From Variovorax gracilis (GTDB lineage: Bacteria; Pseudomonadota; Gammaproteobacteria; Burkholderiales; Burkholderiaceae_C), in NCBI RefSeq assembly GCF_030317115.1, contig NZ_JASZYF010000002.1:310001-374000 (forward strand): 64,000 nucleotides of DNA, read 5' to 3'. Both the position numbers and the translations under genes were made by a program. Under the pieces are notes generated by a model. It was not told the DNA's origin and did not search any database. It saw only the letters and a program-made list of their open reading frames with translations. This document shows, one piece after another, positions 1 to 9,067 of this stretch (position 1 is its first letter; every line of letters begins with the position of its first letter).

Positions 1-264
1 GACGTAAAGGATGGCGATGCTCCACAGCACCGCGAAGGGCAATCCGAGCGTGAGGATCAGGAGCCAATGCACGGCGAGCGCGAGCACGGTCGGCACGAAG
101 ACCGCCAGCGACCAGGCCACCCAGCCGTGATGCGGCTTGCCGGCATCGAAGTTGCGGCTGGTCCAGCGCGTCCACGCGAGCACGCCGGCGTACACGGGGT
201 TGTGATACGCGAGCGGACGCACCTGCTCGATCAGCAACGCGCACAGGATGGCAAAGAAGCTCAT
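1..264 (-). CDS. CobD/CbiB-like membrane protein, 3' part cut by window edge
   Basis: Reading the minus strand from an ATG at 262-264 gives 88 residues with no stop before the window edge, so only the N-terminus is present. It begins MSFFAILCALLIEQVRPLAY, then has a WTRW motif and two hydrophobic stretches (about residues 52-68 and 70-88). This resembles the N-terminus of CobD/CbiB family integral membrane proteins; the founding members make adenosylcobinamide phosphate, the aminopropanol-attachment step of cobalamin synthesis. In betaproteobacteria the family is often annotated only as CobD/CbiB family. It lies about 100 bp downstream of the CoA pyrophosphatase gene in the same direction, so it may be co-transcribed with it. 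Whether it has cobalamin activity cannot be judged from this fragment. Confidence 0.7.
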   Translation of the reverse strand, partial: MSFFAILCALLIEQVRPLAYHNPVYAGVLAWTRWTSRNFDAGKPHHGWVAWSLAVFVPTVLALAVHWLLILTLGLPFAVLWSIAILYV

Positions 265-365
265 TGAAGGATTCTAGAACCGCCGGATTGACTCATTTCG
301 GGCCGGGCCTCGGGCATTACCCGCGGCCCGCCATCGCAAGTCCATGTGCCCGGGAAAAGACCGGG

Positions 366-1082
366 TCAAGCGCTCAGGAAGCGGTAGAGGTTGCGAAGCA
401 TGCCTGCCGTCGCCCCCCAGACGTACCGCTCGTGGGGGCCGTCCTGGTAGGGCATCGACAGCCATTCGCGCGACATCTGGTCGGCGCCGACCAATGAATG
501 GCGGCGATGGTTCGCCGGATTCATCAGGAATCGGAAGGGCACTTCGAAGGCTTCCGCGACCTCGTGCGGATTGATCGCCAGCTCGAAATCCGGCCGCACG
601 AGCGCGACGACCGGCGTCACGATGAACGAAGTGACGGTCGTGTACGTCGGCAGGCTGCCCAGCACTTCGATGTACTCCGCCGACAGGCCGACCTCTTCCC
701 AGGCTTCACGCAGCGCGGCAGCAGCGATGTTGGCGTCCTCGGGGTCCACGCGACCGCCGGGAAACGCCACCTGGCCTGAATGCGTCGACAGGTTCGTGGT
801 GCGCTCGGTCAGCAGGACGGTGGGTTCGTCCCTCATCACGATGGGAATGAGCACGGCCGCCTGCGCCGGCGGCCGGTCGAACATTCGCGGCTCGCGCCGC
901 ATCTCAGGGGTCCACGCAGGGGGCGCAGCGAACCGTGCGCGCAACGCGCGGGCGCTGAAGCGATCGTGGGGGACCGCCGGCAGGCCGATGTCGATCCCGC
1001 TCACCGGCACCGCACGCGGATCGAAGGACGGCAACACCGGCGGGATGACGGCATTGATGGTTTCGACGGGAGAAGCGCGCAT
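366..1082 (-). CDS. Nudix hydrolase, CoA pyrophosphatase (NudL-like)
   Basis: The 238-residue product has the CoA-pyrophosphatase signature just before the Nudix box: LLTERTTNLSTHSGQVAFPG, then GGRVDPED and REAWEEVGL, which supply the metal-binding glutamates. Family members hydrolyse CoA and its derivatives to 3',5'-ADP and 4'-phosphopantetheine. The frame is open upstream to 1163, but the ATG at 1082 (MRASPVETINAV) gives a normal length, and the extra N-terminal residues look untranslated. The gene is on the minus strand after the rplS terminator, so it needs its own promoter; the downstream neighbour is the CobD/CbiB-like gene. The assignment rests on the extended motif, which separates this subgroup from other Nudix enzymes. 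Confidence 0.85.
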   Translation of the reverse strand: MRASPVETINAVIPPVLPSFDPRAVPVSGIDIGLPAVPHDRFSARALRARFAAPPAWTPEMRREPRMFDRPPAQAAVLIPIVMRDEPTVLLTERTTNLSTHSGQVAFPGGRVDPEDANIAAAALREAWEEVGLSAEYIEVLGSLPTYTTVTSFIVTPVVALVRPDFELAINPHEVAEAFEVPFRFLMNPANHRRHSLVGADQMSREWLSMPYQDGPHERYVWGATAGMLRNLYRFLSA

Positions 1083-1203
1083 GGACGATGAGAGGGTAGT
1101 CAAAAAAATACTTACGGAGTTAAACGGTGCAAGAACCGCGCGCGGATGACACGCGGCCCCCAAACTAAATCACGATCGCCCCGTTCCATGGAGGCACCAA
1201 TGC

Positions 1204-1231
1204 AAAAAGCCGCCTCGGACGGCGGCTTTTT
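1204..1231 (-). terminator. Rho-independent terminator of the rpsP-rplS operon
   Basis: A GC-rich inverted repeat AAAAAGCCGCC / GGCGGCTTTTT with a 6-nt loop lies about 20 bp downstream of the rplS stop codon. It carries A and T tracts on both flanks, so it can work in either direction, but only the minus-strand operon runs into it. Confidence 0.85.
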
Positions 1232-1251
1232 GCGCGACAAGCGGATGCTGC

Positions 1252-1635
1252 TTATTGAGCGGCCGACGCTGCCGACGACTTGCCCGGCAGCTTTTCCTTG
1301 ATGCGAGCCGAACGGCCGCTGCGATCGCGCAGGTAGTACAGCTTGGCGCGGCGCACATCGCCACGACGCTTGACTTCGATGCTGGCGATCAGCGGGCTGT
1401 AGGTCTGGAACGTGCGCTCCACGCCTTCGCCGCTGGAGATCTTGCGCACGGTGAAGCCGCTGTTGAGGCCGCGATTGCGCTTGGCGATCACGACGCCTTC
1501 GTAGGCCTGCAGACGCTTGCGGTTGCCTTCGACGACTTTCACGCTGACGATGACCGTGTCACCGGGCATGAAATCGGGGATCTTCTTGCCGAGCCGGGCG
1601 ATTTCTTCCTGCTCGAGGGTCTGGATGAGGTTCAT
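1252..1635 (-). CDS. rplS: 50S ribosomal protein L19
   Basis: The product of 127 residues has L19 features throughout: an N-terminal [15 protein letters not shown] helix, [18 protein letters not shown], the [20 protein letters not shown] core and the C-terminal [18 protein letters not shown] motif. L19 sits at the 30S-50S interface. The frame continues upstream to 1764 inside trmD, but the ATG at 1635 matches the family N-terminus; the preceding MIEHQEI residues at an alternative start (1656) are unlikely. It is last in the rpsP-rimM-trmD-rplS operon, about 100 bp after trmD, and ends at the terminator at 1204-1231. The C-terminal Ala/Ser-rich tail (SSAASAAQ) is lineage-specific. Confidence 0.97.
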   Translation of the reverse strand: MNLIQTLEQEEIARLGKKIPDFMPGDTVIVSVKVVEGNRKRLQAYEGVVIAKRNRGLNSGFTVRKISSGEGVERTFQTYSPLIASIEVKRRGDVRRAKLYYLRDRSGRSARIKEKLPGKSSAASAAQ

Positions 1636-1735
1636 GATTTCCTGATGTTCGATCATGTCCACGCTACACAAAAGGCGCCTTGCTCGACGAGGTCGAATGC
1701 CGGCGCGGCTGGGCAGAGGATCGGAGAACCGAAGA

Positions 1736-2482
1736 TTATAGCTTTTTTTGAAGCGTCTTTTCATCCGCCGCGCTGAGCCGGCCTGCGCTTCGGGCTGAAT
1801 CGATGAGATCAGGGCGCTTGTCGCGGGTGATGAGCAGCCGCTGGTCGCGGCGCCAGCGCTCGATCTGGACGTGGTGGCCGGACATCAAGGCGGCGGGCAC
1901 ACCCTCACCGCGCCATTGCTCTGGGCGCGTGTAGTGGGGGCAGTCGAGCAGGCCATCCAGCGCCGGATTGAAGCTGTCCTGAACATGGCTGGCTTCATCG
2001 CCCAGCACGCCAGGCTGCAGCCGCGCGACCGCATCCAGCAAGGCCATCGCGGCAATCTCGCCGCCCGACAGCACGAAGTCGCCGAGGCTGATCTGGTGAG
2101 TGACTCTCGCGTCGATGAAGCGCTGGTCGATGCCCTCGTAGCGGCCGCATACCAACACCGCGCCTTCGCCGGCCGACCAGCCTTCGACCGTCTCATGCCG
2201 CAGGGTTTCGCCGATCGGCGAGAACAGCACGACGGGTGCGGAAGTGCCGCGCGCAGCCAGCGCCGCATCGAGGCACGCCGACAGCGGCTCGGCCATCATC
2301 ACCATGCCGGGACCGCCTCCGAAGGGCCGGTCGTCCACTCGCCGGTAGTTGCCTTCGGCGAAGTCGCGCGGATTCCACAGCACGACCTCAACCTGCTTCG
2401 ATTCGTATGCGCGGCGCGTCACGCCGCTCGCGAAGAACGGCGCAAAAAGTTCGGGGAACAGTGTGAGAACGTCGAAGCGCAT
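1736..2482 (-). CDS. trmD: tRNA (guanine-N1)-methyltransferase
   Basis: A 248-residue SPOUT-class enzyme that methylates G37 next to the anticodon of tRNAs with G at position 36, preventing +1 frameshifting. Visible landmarks are the N-terminal [23 protein letters not shown], the knot segments [16 protein letters not shown] and [20 protein letters not shown], and the [14 protein letters not shown] motif of the linker and C-terminal domain. Length is typical. It follows rimM by 22 bp and precedes rplS in the same operon. Confidence 0.97.
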   Translation of the reverse strand: MRFDVLTLFPELFAPFFASGVTRRAYESKQVEVVLWNPRDFAEGNYRRVDDRPFGGGPGMVMMAEPLSACLDAALAARGTSAPVVLFSPIGETLRHETVEGWSAGEGAVLVCGRYEGIDQRFIDARVTHQISLGDFVLSGGEIAAMALLDAVARLQPGVLGDEASHVQDSFNPALDGLLDCPHYTRPEQWRGEGVPAALMSGHHVQIERWRRDQRLLITRDKRPDLIDSARSAGRLSAADEKTLQKKL

Positions 2483-2504
2483 GAAGGCGCCGAGCCGGCC
2501 CGGA

Positions 2505-3059
2505 TCAGTAGTCGGGCTGCCAGTCGACCGTAATCAGCCGACCTGCCAGATCGACCTTGTCGACGAAAGCCGAGACGAAAGGAACCATGCGTTCCACCGG
2601 CTTGTCGCCTTCCTGTGCGTCGAGCACCAGCGTCGTTTGCGGGCCGGAGGCCAGCAACTCGCGTACCGTGCCCAGCGCAACGCCCTCGCGATTGACGACC
2701 GCGAGGCCGATCAGGTCGACCCAGTAGTACTCGTCATCGCCTGCGGTTGGAAAGCTCGAACGGGGTACGAAGACCCGCGCACCGCGCAGCGCCTCGGCCG
2801 CATTGCGGTCCGGCACGTCCTCCGACGAGGCGACGATGCAGTCGGAATGTTCCTTGGCCTCGCGGATGGCGAGCCTGAACGCGCGGCCCGTTGCTGCGCC
2901 CGGGGGCTGCAGGAACCAACGCTTGGAAGAAAAAAGTGCCTCGGGTTGGGCACTGTGGGGCAGAACCTTGAACCAGCCCTTGATGCCCCAGGCGTCGGCG
3001 ATGCGCGCCACTTCGATCGCATCCGCCGGCAATTCGGCGGTCTCGAGTGTGGGCAGCAT
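2505..3059 (-). CDS. rimM: Ribosome maturation factor RimM
   Basis: The 184-residue product has the two-domain RimM plan: an N-terminal beta-barrel ([20 protein letters not shown], residues about 16-35) and a C-terminal PRC-barrel ([20 protein letters not shown]). RimM assists late assembly of the 30S head and binds S19. It lies 15 bp after rpsP and 22 bp before trmD, the order that is normal for the operon. A family-typical IxVDW segment ([10 protein letters not shown]) closes the protein. Confidence 0.95.
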   Translation of the reverse strand: MLPTLETAELPADAIEVARIADAWGIKGWFKVLPHSAQPEALFSSKRWFLQPPGAATGRAFRLAIREAKEHSDCIVASSEDVPDRNAAEALRGARVFVPRSSFPTAGDDEYYWVDLIGLAVVNREGVALGTVRELLASGPQTTLVLDAQEGDKPVERMVPFVSAFVDKVDLAGRLITVDWQPDY

Positions 3060-3074
3060 CGCCGGGCCGGCGGC

Positions 3075-3338
3075 TTAGGCAGCCGCTTTGGGAGCGGCAG
3101 CCGCGGCCTGCTTGATCAGGCGGGTCACCGTCGGGGAAGCTTGCGCGCCAACGCTCTTCCAGTAGGTCAGGCGATCCTGCGCAATGCGGATGCTTTCTTC
3201 ATTTTCCTTGGCGGTCGGGTTGTAGAAACCCAGGCGCTCGATGAAACGGCCATCGCGGCGAACGCGCTTGTCCGACACGACGATGTTGAAAAACGGACGG
3301 CCTTTGGAACCGCCGCGGGAGAGTCGAATGACGACCAT
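3075..3338 (-). CDS. rpsP: 30S ribosomal protein S16
   Basis: 87 residues starting [20 protein letters not shown], with the conserved [22 protein letters not shown] segment. S16 is an early 16S rRNA-binding protein. The C-terminus is Ala-rich ([12 protein letters not shown]), as in many betaproteobacteria. It is the first gene of the four-gene ribosome operon on the minus strand; a good -10 lies about 115 bp upstream. Confidence 0.97.
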   Translation of the reverse strand: MVVIRLSRGGSKGRPFFNIVVSDKRVRRDGRFIERLGFYNPTAKENEESIRIAQDRLTYWKSVGAQASPTVTRLIKQAAAAAPKAAA

Positions 3339-3450
3339 GATTTATCCTTCGGGTGGTGCAGCAAACCCGAAAAGGTTCGCCCACAGTGTTCTTCCAGCGT
3401 CGAGACACGCGACATGGCCACCCGGCCAGCGACACGCTGAAAAGCCCTCG

Positions 3451-3456
3451 ATTATA
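3451..3456 (-). promoter_or_regulatory. Candidate -10 of the rpsP operon
   Basis: Read on the minus strand, this is a consensus TATAAT hexamer about 113 nt upstream of the rpsP start. No convincing -35 is seen at 16-18 bp. It also lies upstream of the plus-strand acetyltransferase gene but points the other way. Confidence 0.5.
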
Positions 3457-3505
3457 GCCCGCTATTCATTTTTCCCCTTCCTTGGCCTCGCCAAGCGCTT
3501 TCCGA

Positions 3506-4027
3506 ATGACCCTGATTCGACCCAGCCGCGACGAAGATGTCGCCGCCATCACCGCCATCTATTCCCACCATGTGCTGCACGGCACGGGCACCTTCGAAAC
3601 CGAGCCGCCGACCGCCAGCGACATGGCCGCCCGCCGGACCGACGTCCTCTCCAAGAACCTTCCCTACCTCGTCGCCGAGCGCGAGGGCGAACTCCTCGGC
3701 TTCGCCTACTGCAATTGGTTCAAGCCGCGTCCCGCCTATCGGTTCTCCGCCGAGGACTCGATCTACCTCGCCGACAGCGCCCGCGGGCAAGGCCTCGGTG
3801 CCAAGCTGCTCGCCGCACTCGCCCAGGCCGCCGAGTCCGTCGGAGTGCGCAAGCTGATCGCGGTGATCGGCGATTCCGCCAATGCGGGCTCCATCGGCGT
3901 GCACCGTGCGCAAGGCTTCAGCCATGTGGGTGTGTTCAAGGACTGCGGCTGGAAATTCGGCGAATGGCGAGATGTCGTGCTGATGGAGAAGGTACTGGGC
4001 GAAGGCAGTTCGACCAAACCCGAATGA
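3506..4027 (+). CDS. GNAT-family N-acetyltransferase (phosphinothricin acetyltransferase-like)
   Basis: A 173-residue GNAT protein. The acetyl-CoA pyrophosphate loop is visible as ARGQGLGAKLLAALAQAA, and the rest follows the phosphinothricin/methionine-sulfoximine acetyltransferase plan: an N-terminal IRPSRDEDVAAITAIYSHHV, GFAYCNWFKPRPAYRFSAEDS and a C-terminal GFSHVGVFKDCGWKFGEW. Members N-acetylate amino-acid analogues or free amino groups; the natural substrate is unknown here. A TTG at 3482 is in frame, but the ATG at 3506 gives the family N-terminus. It overlaps the next gene by 4 nt (ATGA), so the two are probably translated together. Confidence 0.8.
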   Translation: MTLIRPSRDEDVAAITAIYSHHVLHGTGTFETEPPTASDMAARRTDVLSKNLPYLVAEREGELLGFAYCNWFKPRPAYRFSAEDSIYLADSARGQGLGAKLLAALAQAAESVGVRKLIAVIGDSANAGSIGVHRAQGFSHVGVFKDCGWKFGEWRDVVLMEKVLGEGSSTKPE

Positions 4028-4476
4028 AAAACAAGACCGTGGCTGCGTGGCTCGCCTTCCTGGGCGGCCCGCTGGGGCTGCATTGCTTCTATCTTCGTGG
4101 CTTTTCAAGCCTGCTCGGATGGCTGCTCCCGATTCCGACCGCTCTCGGGCTGTACGGTATCGAACGCATCCGCTCCCACGGCCTCGACGACGGCTTGAGC
4201 TGGGCGCTGGTTCCGCTGCTCGGCTTCACCATCTCCGGCTGCGCGCTCACCGCCATCGTCTACGGATTGATGTCACCGGAAAAATGGAACGCCCGTTACA
4301 ACCCGGGGCGTGCCGATAGTGCGACCAGCACGGCCGGCAACACGAACTGGCTCACCATCGGCGCGATCGTCCTGGCGCTGTTCTTCGGCAGCACCATCCT
4401 GATGGCCAGCCTGGCGTTCAGCTTCCAGCGCTACTTCGAGCACGAGATCGAAGCAGGCCGGAGGATTTCCCAATAG
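4024..4476 (+). CDS. Small TM2/NINE-like integral membrane protein
   Basis: The 150-residue product starts with the ATG that overlaps the acetyltransferase stop. It has a TM2-like start (KTVAAWLAFLGGPLGLHCFY: a membrane helix ending in the G-x-HxFY turn), a further hydrophobic segment near residues 28-45, another near 58-85 and a last one at about 108-130, followed by a charged tail. TM2-domain proteins are small membrane proteins of unknown biochemical role. Function cannot be assigned. It converges with the pit gene with only 4 bp between the stops, so the two transcripts probably overlap. Confidence 0.7.
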   Translation: MKNKTVAAWLAFLGGPLGLHCFYLRGFSSLLGWLLPIPTALGLYGIERIRSHGLDDGLSWALVPLLGFTISGCALTAIVYGLMSPEKWNARYNPGRADSATSTAGNTNWLTIGAIVLALFFGSTILMASLAFSFQRYFEHEIEAGRRISQ

Positions 4477-4480
4477 GCAA

Positions 4481-5491
4481 TCAGAAGACCTGGATGCCGA
4501 TCCAGTAGGCGATCGCGGCGACGAAGGCAGACGCGGGGATCGTGAAGATCCAGGCCCACACGATGTTGCCGGCGACGCCCCAGCGCACCGCGCTCGCGCG
4601 CTGCGCCGCGCCCACGCCAACGATCGCGCCGGTGATGGTGTGGGTGGTCGACACCGGAATGCCCAGCGCCGTCGCCAGGAACAGCGTCAACGCGCCGCCC
4701 GTCTCGGCACAGAACCCGCCCACCGGCTTGAGCTTGGTGATCTTCTGCCCCATCGTCTTGACGATGCGCCAGCCTCCGAACATGGTACCGAGCGCAATCG
4801 CGGCATAGCAGCTGACGATCGTCCAGGTAGGCGGCGAAGCCGCATCGGCTGCTGCATAGCCGGTGGCGATCAGCAGCATCCAGATGATGCCGATGGTCTT
4901 CTGGGCATCGTTGCCGCCGTGACCCAGGCTGTAGGCGCCGGCCGAGACCAGTTGCAGGCGCCGGAACCATCGGTCCACCCGCGACGGCGTGGACCGCCTG
5001 AATCCCCAGGCGACTACCACCATCATCATCGAACCCAGCAGGAAGCCCAGCAGCGGCGAAACGAAGATGAATGCCACCGTCTTCCAGATGCCCGCGGCGA
5101 CCAAGGCGCCCGACCCCGCCTTGGCGATCACCGCGCCCACGATGCCGCCGATCAGCGCATGTGACGAGCTGCTCGGAATGCCGTAGTACCAGGTGACGAG
5201 GTTCCAGCTGATGGCACCCACCAGCGCGCCGAAGACGACATGCACATCGACGACCCCCGGTTGCACGATGCCCTTGCCAATCGTCGCCGCCACGCTCAGG
5301 TGGAACACGAAGATCGCGATCAGGTTGAAGAAGGCCGCAAAAACGACCGCCTGGCCGGGCTTGAGAACACCGGTCGACACGACGGTGGCGATCGAATTCG
5401 CCGCATCGTGAAATCCGTTCATGAAGTCGAATGCGATGGCCAGCGCGACCAGCACCACCACCACCCAGAGGGCGACCTGAACCGTTTCCAT
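4481..5491 (-). CDS. pit: Low-affinity inorganic phosphate transporter (PiT family)
   Basis: 336 residues of mostly hydrophobic sequence with the two inverted PiT signatures: FDFMNGFHDAANSIATVVST near residue 20 and GHGGNDAQKTIGIIW in the second half. The protein takes up metal-phosphate with protons through the inner membrane. It is 15 bp downstream of a DUF47/PhoU-like gene in the same direction, a pairing known for many Pit transporters, where the partner modulates transport. The C-terminal signature STTHTITGAIVGVG is also present. Length fits short bacterial PiT members. Confidence 0.92.
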   Translation of the reverse strand: METVQVALWVVVVLVALAIAFDFMNGFHDAANSIATVVSTGVLKPGQAVVFAAFFNLIAIFVFHLSVAATIGKGIVQPGVVDVHVVFGALVGAISWNLVTWYYGIPSSSSHALIGGIVGAVIAKAGSGALVAAGIWKTVAFIFVSPLLGFLLGSMMMVVVAWGFRRSTPSRVDRWFRRLQLVSAGAYSLGHGGNDAQKTIGIIWMLLIATGYAAADAASPPTWTIVSCYAAIALGTMFGGWRIVKTMGQKITKLKPVGGFCAETGGALTLFLATALGIPVSTTHTITGAIVGVGAAQRASAVRWGVAGNIVWAWIFTIPASAFVAAIAYWIGIQVF

Positions 5492-5506
5492 TCGAAACCC
5501 GCGGGC

Positions 5507-6151
5507 TCAGGAGTTCTCGAGGACGATGCCCTCGATCACGTTGGCGACGTCCTCGCACTTGTCGGTGATCGTTTCGAGCAGCTCGTAGATGGCCTTGAGC
5601 TTGATGACCTCGCGCACGTCCGGCTCTTCGCGGAACAGCTTGCTCATCGCACTGCGCATCACGCGGTCGGCATCGGACTCGAGCCGGTCGATCTCCTCGC
5701 AGGTCTTGAGCGTTGCTTCGGCCGTCGCCGGGTCGGTGATCTTGCCGAGGAACTTGACCGCGTCCTTCACCCGTTCGCAGCACTTCACGCTGAGCATGGT
5801 GAGGCGAGTGATTTCCTCGGTCATGTGGCGCACGTCGTAGAGCGCCATGGTTTCCGCCGAGTCCTGGATGAGGTCGGCCACGTCGTCCATCGTGTTGATC
5901 AGCTTGTGAATCTGCTCGCGGTCGATCGGCGTGATGAAGGTCTTGTGAATCAGGCGATTGACGTCATGGGTGACGCGATCGGCCGCGCGCTCGGCGTTGT
6001 CGACATCGCGGTTGTACTGCTCTCGCAGGTGCAGATCGTTGTAGTTGGCCACCAGATGCTCGAAGGCGCGCGCGGCTTCGACGATACGGTCGGCGTGCTG
6101 ATTGAACATCTCGAAAAAATTCCCCTCACGGGGCAGCAGCTTGCCGAACAT
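5507..6151 (-). CDS. DUF47 (PhoU-like) Pit accessory protein
   Basis: A 214-residue, entirely helical, charged protein starting MFGKLLPREGNFFEMFNQHA, the usual DUF47 opening. Conserved D/E-rich motifs of the PhoU fold are present: DNAERAADRVTHDVNRLIHKTFITPIDRE and IDRLESDADRVMRSAMSKLF. The fold binds metal clusters in PhoU-like proteins. Placement directly in front of pit on the same strand indicates regulation of, or assembly with, the transporter. It is cytoplasmic, with no signal peptide. Confidence 0.9.
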   Translation of the reverse strand: MFGKLLPREGNFFEMFNQHADRIVEAARAFEHLVANYNDLHLREQYNRDVDNAERAADRVTHDVNRLIHKTFITPIDREQIHKLINTMDDVADLIQDSAETMALYDVRHMTEEITRLTMLSVKCCERVKDAVKFLGKITDPATAEATLKTCEEIDRLESDADRVMRSAMSKLFREEPDVREVIKLKAIYELLETITDKCEDVANVIEGIVLENS

Positions 6152-6245
6152 GGCGCTCTCCTGGGTTCGCGGTGGTCACAGCGCAGATGTGTGACACCTT
6201 CGTGAAAAACCGCGCAAGTGTAATGGGCGGGCCTGAACGCGGCTC

Positions 6246-6704
6246 TCAGAGCCGCTCGATCCGTTGGTCGGCCACGAGGGCGATCTGCTCTCGGGTGACT
6301 TGCTCCGGCGCGACTTCGGCGAGCGGCAAGAGCACGAATGCGCGTTCGTTCATGCGCGGATGCGGAAGGGTGAGGGATTCGGTTTGAACCGCGACATCGC
6401 CATGGCGCAGCAGATCGAGGTCAAGCGTGCGCGGCGCATTGCGATAGGGGCGCTGGCGGCCCGCGACAGCCTCCAGGCGATGGAGCTCAGTCAACAGCGC
6501 GTGCGGATCCAGGGCCGTCTCCAACGTTACGACGGCGTTGATGAAATCCGGGCCCGTCGCATCGACGGGAGCAGTCCTGTAGAGCGATGAACGCGCCATC
6601 AAGCGCGTATCCGGCAAGGCTGCCAGGTCAGCGATGGCGCGCTCCACGGTCTCGCGCGCATCGCCAAGGTTGGCCCCGATCGCGACGTAGGCCTTCACGG
6701 TCAT
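6246..6704 (-). CDS. folK: 2-amino-4-hydroxy-6-hydroxymethyldihydropteridine pyrophosphokinase
   Basis: The 152-residue enzyme transfers pyrophosphate from ATP to hydroxymethyl-dihydropterin in folate synthesis. It has the expected AYVAIGANLGD start, SSLYRTAPVDATGPDFINAV, the RTLDLDLLRHG catalytic aspartates and LPHPRMNERAFVLLPLAEVAP. Its start codon overlaps the pcnB stop by 4 nt, the classic pcnB-folK coupling. Length is close to that of E. coli FolK. Confidence 0.95.
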   Translation of the reverse strand: MTVKAYVAIGANLGDARETVERAIADLAALPDTRLMARSSLYRTAPVDATGPDFINAVVTLETALDPHALLTELHRLEAVAGRQRPYRNAPRTLDLDLLRHGDVAVQTESLTLPHPRMNERAFVLLPLAEVAPEQVTREQIALVADQRIERL

Positions 6705-8284
6705 TCAGCGGCGACGCTGCTGCCGGACTCCCCTCCGCCAGTGCGCGGCTTGCGGCGGCGGCGGCGCTTGCGCGGCGCGGCGGCGACTTCGCCGTCGGGC
6801 GGCAGAGCCGGCTCGGCCTCCGCCTTGGGCGCAGCCGCCCGATGCCCCGGGGACGCATCCGCCGGCGCACGCGCCGGTACGCGTTGGCGTGCCTTCTTGT
6901 GCTGTTCGTCGCGCACCTGGTCCATCAGGTCCTGGCGGCGAACATCATCGGCGGTGCTGAATTCCTGCCACCACTCGGCGATCGCCTCGCCGACTTCGCC
7001 GACGTCGGCACGCAGCCGCATGAAGTCGAATGCCGCGCGGAAGCGGGCTTGGTCGACCAGGCTGTAGGGTGTGGCACCGCTGCGCTTGTCGAAGCGCGGC
7101 TGCATCATCCAGATCTCGCGCATGTCCGCTGCCAGCTTGCCGCGGCCCGAGACGTCGCCAATACGCGCGTTGAACACATCGTCGATCGAATCCTGCAGCG
7201 CCGGGAACGGCGCCTGCGGGCGTTGGCCGTGCCGCGCGTCCATGCGCTTTGCCCAGCCGTCGCGCACGTCCGCCCACAGCACGCAGGCCAGCAGGAAGCT
7301 CGGCGCGACGGGCTTGCCTTCCCCGACGCGGCGGTCGGTGTCCACCAAGGCCGCGTTGACGAAGGGTTGCTCGGCGCGCTCGACCACGACGTCGAGCAGT
7401 GGGTAGATACCGGTCGCGAGGCCCAGCTTGCGCAGTTGCGCCACGGTCGCGACCGCATGGCCAGTCTGCAGCAGCTTGAGCATCTCGTCGAAGAGGCGGC
7501 TTTGCGGCACATCGGCCAGGAGTCGGCTCGACTCGACCAGCGGCGCCGCCGTCTTGGGTTCGAGCTTAAAGCCGAGCGCAGCCAGCTTCGCCGAGAAGCG
7601 GATCGCGCGAATGATGCGCACCGGGTCTTCGCGATAGCGTGTGATCGGGTCGCCGATCATGCGGAGCGTGAGTTTCTTCGCGTCCTTGATGCCGTTGTGA
7701 TAGTCGACCACGATCTCGCTGGCCGGGTCGTAGTACATCGCGTTGACGGTGAAGTCGCGCCTTGCAGCGTCTTCTTCCTGCGGGCCCCAGACGTTGTCGC
7801 GCAGCACGCGGCCGCTGGCGTCGACGGCGTGCTTCATGCCGGCGAGTTCACCCTTGCTCGTGCGTTCGTTGCCGGCCACCTGCTCGGCGCCCGCGCTGTC
7901 CATGTAGGCGCGGAAGGTCGATACCTCGATCACCTCGTGTTCGCGCCCGCGGCCATACACCACGTGCACGATGCGAAAGCGCCGGCCGATGATGAAGGCG
8001 CGGCGGAAGAGGCCCTTCACCTGCTCGGGCGTGGCGTTGGTCGCGACGTCGAAGTCCTTCGGCCGCAGGCCCAGCAGCAGGTCGCGCACCGCACCGCCGA
8101 CCACGTAGGCCTCGAAGCCGGCGCCTTGCAGGGTGGTTACAACATTCTTCGCACGTTCATCGACCAGCGCCGGATCGATGCCATGCACCGAGGCGGCGAC
8201 CTCCTGGCGTTTGCCGAAACGGGCCTTGCCGAGCGGCGCATCACCGGATTTGCCGAGGAGTTTGTCGATGAATTTCTTGATCAT
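6701..8284 (-). CDS. pcnB: Poly(A) polymerase I
   Basis: The 527-residue nucleotidyltransferase adds 3' A-tails to RNA and so promotes decay. The class II NTase core is clear: EAYVVGGAVRDLLLGLRPKDFDVATNA (GG and the DxD metal site), RRFRIVHVVYG, RDFTVNAMYYD and the RYREDPVRIIRAIRFSAKL motif typical of bacterial PAP rather than CCA-adding enzyme. The C-terminal ~70 residues are a basic, Ala/Pro-rich tail (PRKRRRRRKPRTGGG), probably RNA-binding. It is followed by folK with a 4-nt overlap and preceded by hda 30 bp away on the same strand, suggesting one hda-pcnB-folK transcript. Confidence 0.93.
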   Translation of the reverse strand: MIKKFIDKLLGKSGDAPLGKARFGKRQEVAASVHGIDPALVDERAKNVVTTLQGAGFEAYVVGGAVRDLLLGLRPKDFDVATNATPEQVKGLFRRAFIIGRRFRIVHVVYGRGREHEVIEVSTFRAYMDSAGAEQVAGNERTSKGELAGMKHAVDASGRVLRDNVWGPQEEDAARRDFTVNAMYYDPASEIVVDYHNGIKDAKKLTLRMIGDPITRYREDPVRIIRAIRFSAKLAALGFKLEPKTAAPLVESSRLLADVPQSRLFDEMLKLLQTGHAVATVAQLRKLGLATGIYPLLDVVVERAEQPFVNAALVDTDRRVGEGKPVAPSFLLACVLWADVRDGWAKRMDARHGQRPQAPFPALQDSIDDVFNARIGDVSGRGKLAADMREIWMMQPRFDKRSGATPYSLVDQARFRAAFDFMRLRADVGEVGEAIAEWWQEFSTADDVRRQDLMDQVRDEQHKKARQRVPARAPADASPGHRAAAPKAEAEPALPPDGEVAAAPRKRRRRRKPRTGGGESGSSVAAE

Positions 8285-8314
8285 TGGGAGGGAGGGTTCG
8301 GTGCGCTGGGCACC

Positions 8315-9001
8315 CTATTCATTTTCGAGCATCGACCGGATCAGCGGGATGGTGATCGCGCGCTGCGTCTGCAAGGCATAGCCATCGAGCTGCGTGAGCA
8401 GTTCCATCAGGCTTCCGAGGTCGCGGCTGAATCGATGCAGCATGTAGTCGAGCACATCGTCCGACAGCATCAGGCCGCGCGTGTCCGCGGCTTGGCGCAG
8501 GACCGCGCGCCGCTCGGTCTCGCTCAGCACCTGCAAGTGGAACACATGGCCCCAGCCGAGGCGCGTGCGCAGGTCCTCGCGCAGATGCAGATCGGCCGGA
8601 GGCACGGCACCGGCCGCGACGACGCCTCGTTGCAGGCTCTGGGCATTCACGAACCAATTGAACGCCGCATGCTGCTGGACCGCGGTGAAGAGATGCACGT
8701 CATCGAGCAGCACGGCACCCCATCGCTCGTCGAATTCTGGCGGATTCGACATCGCCGGGGTCAGCCAGCCGACGCCGGCACCCTGCTCGCGCAACGCGCC
8801 GCCGACCGCTTCAAGCAGATGGGACTTGCCGCAACCGCCCTCGCCCCACAGATAGGTCGGCACCGGGGAATGGAGCGTGGGCGCGCGCGCGTCGCCGACC
8901 CACAGCGTCAGGTGACGCAGCGCCGGCTCGTTCGGACCGGCGAAGAAGCCCGCCAGCGTCGGACCGGTCGCCAGGCCGATATCGAGCGCAAGTTGCTTCA
9001 T
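8315..9001 (-). CDS. hda: DnaA regulatory inactivator Hda
   Basis: A 228-residue AAA+ protein with an N-terminal clamp-binding type motif (QLALDIGL), Walker A GEGGCGKSH and Walker B AVLLDDVHLF. Hda works with the beta clamp to stimulate ATP hydrolysis by DnaA after initiation. The size is that of Hda, not DnaA, and no DNA-binding domain IV is present. It is divergent from purM, a neighbourhood common in Burkholderiales. The C-terminal sensor II segment (LGSLMELLTQLDGYALQTQRAITIP) is intact. Confidence 0.9.
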   Translation of the reverse strand: MKQLALDIGLATGPTLAGFFAGPNEPALRHLTLWVGDARAPTLHSPVPTYLWGEGGCGKSHLLEAVGGALREQGAGVGWLTPAMSNPPEFDERWGAVLLDDVHLFTAVQQHAAFNWFVNAQSLQRGVVAAGAVPPADLHLREDLRTRLGWGHVFHLQVLSETERRAVLRQAADTRGLMLSDDVLDYMLHRFSRDLGSLMELLTQLDGYALQTQRAITIPLIRSMLENE

Positions 9002-9067
9002 GCCAGGACCGCTGCGAGCGGCTGAGGGGGCGCGGATGACGCGAAAGAAGGGTTCATGGGGCAGGAC

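Noticed and set aside
3241..4476. A 411-codon plus-strand frame covering the acetyltransferase region
   Set aside because: Only its last 150 codons (the TM2-like protein starting at 4024) are real; the rest is out of frame with the acetyltransferase and its upstream part is antisense to rpsP.
6587..9025. An 812-codon plus-strand open frame opposite pcnB and hda
   Set aside because: Antisense shadow; the minus-strand genes have well-known catalytic motifs.
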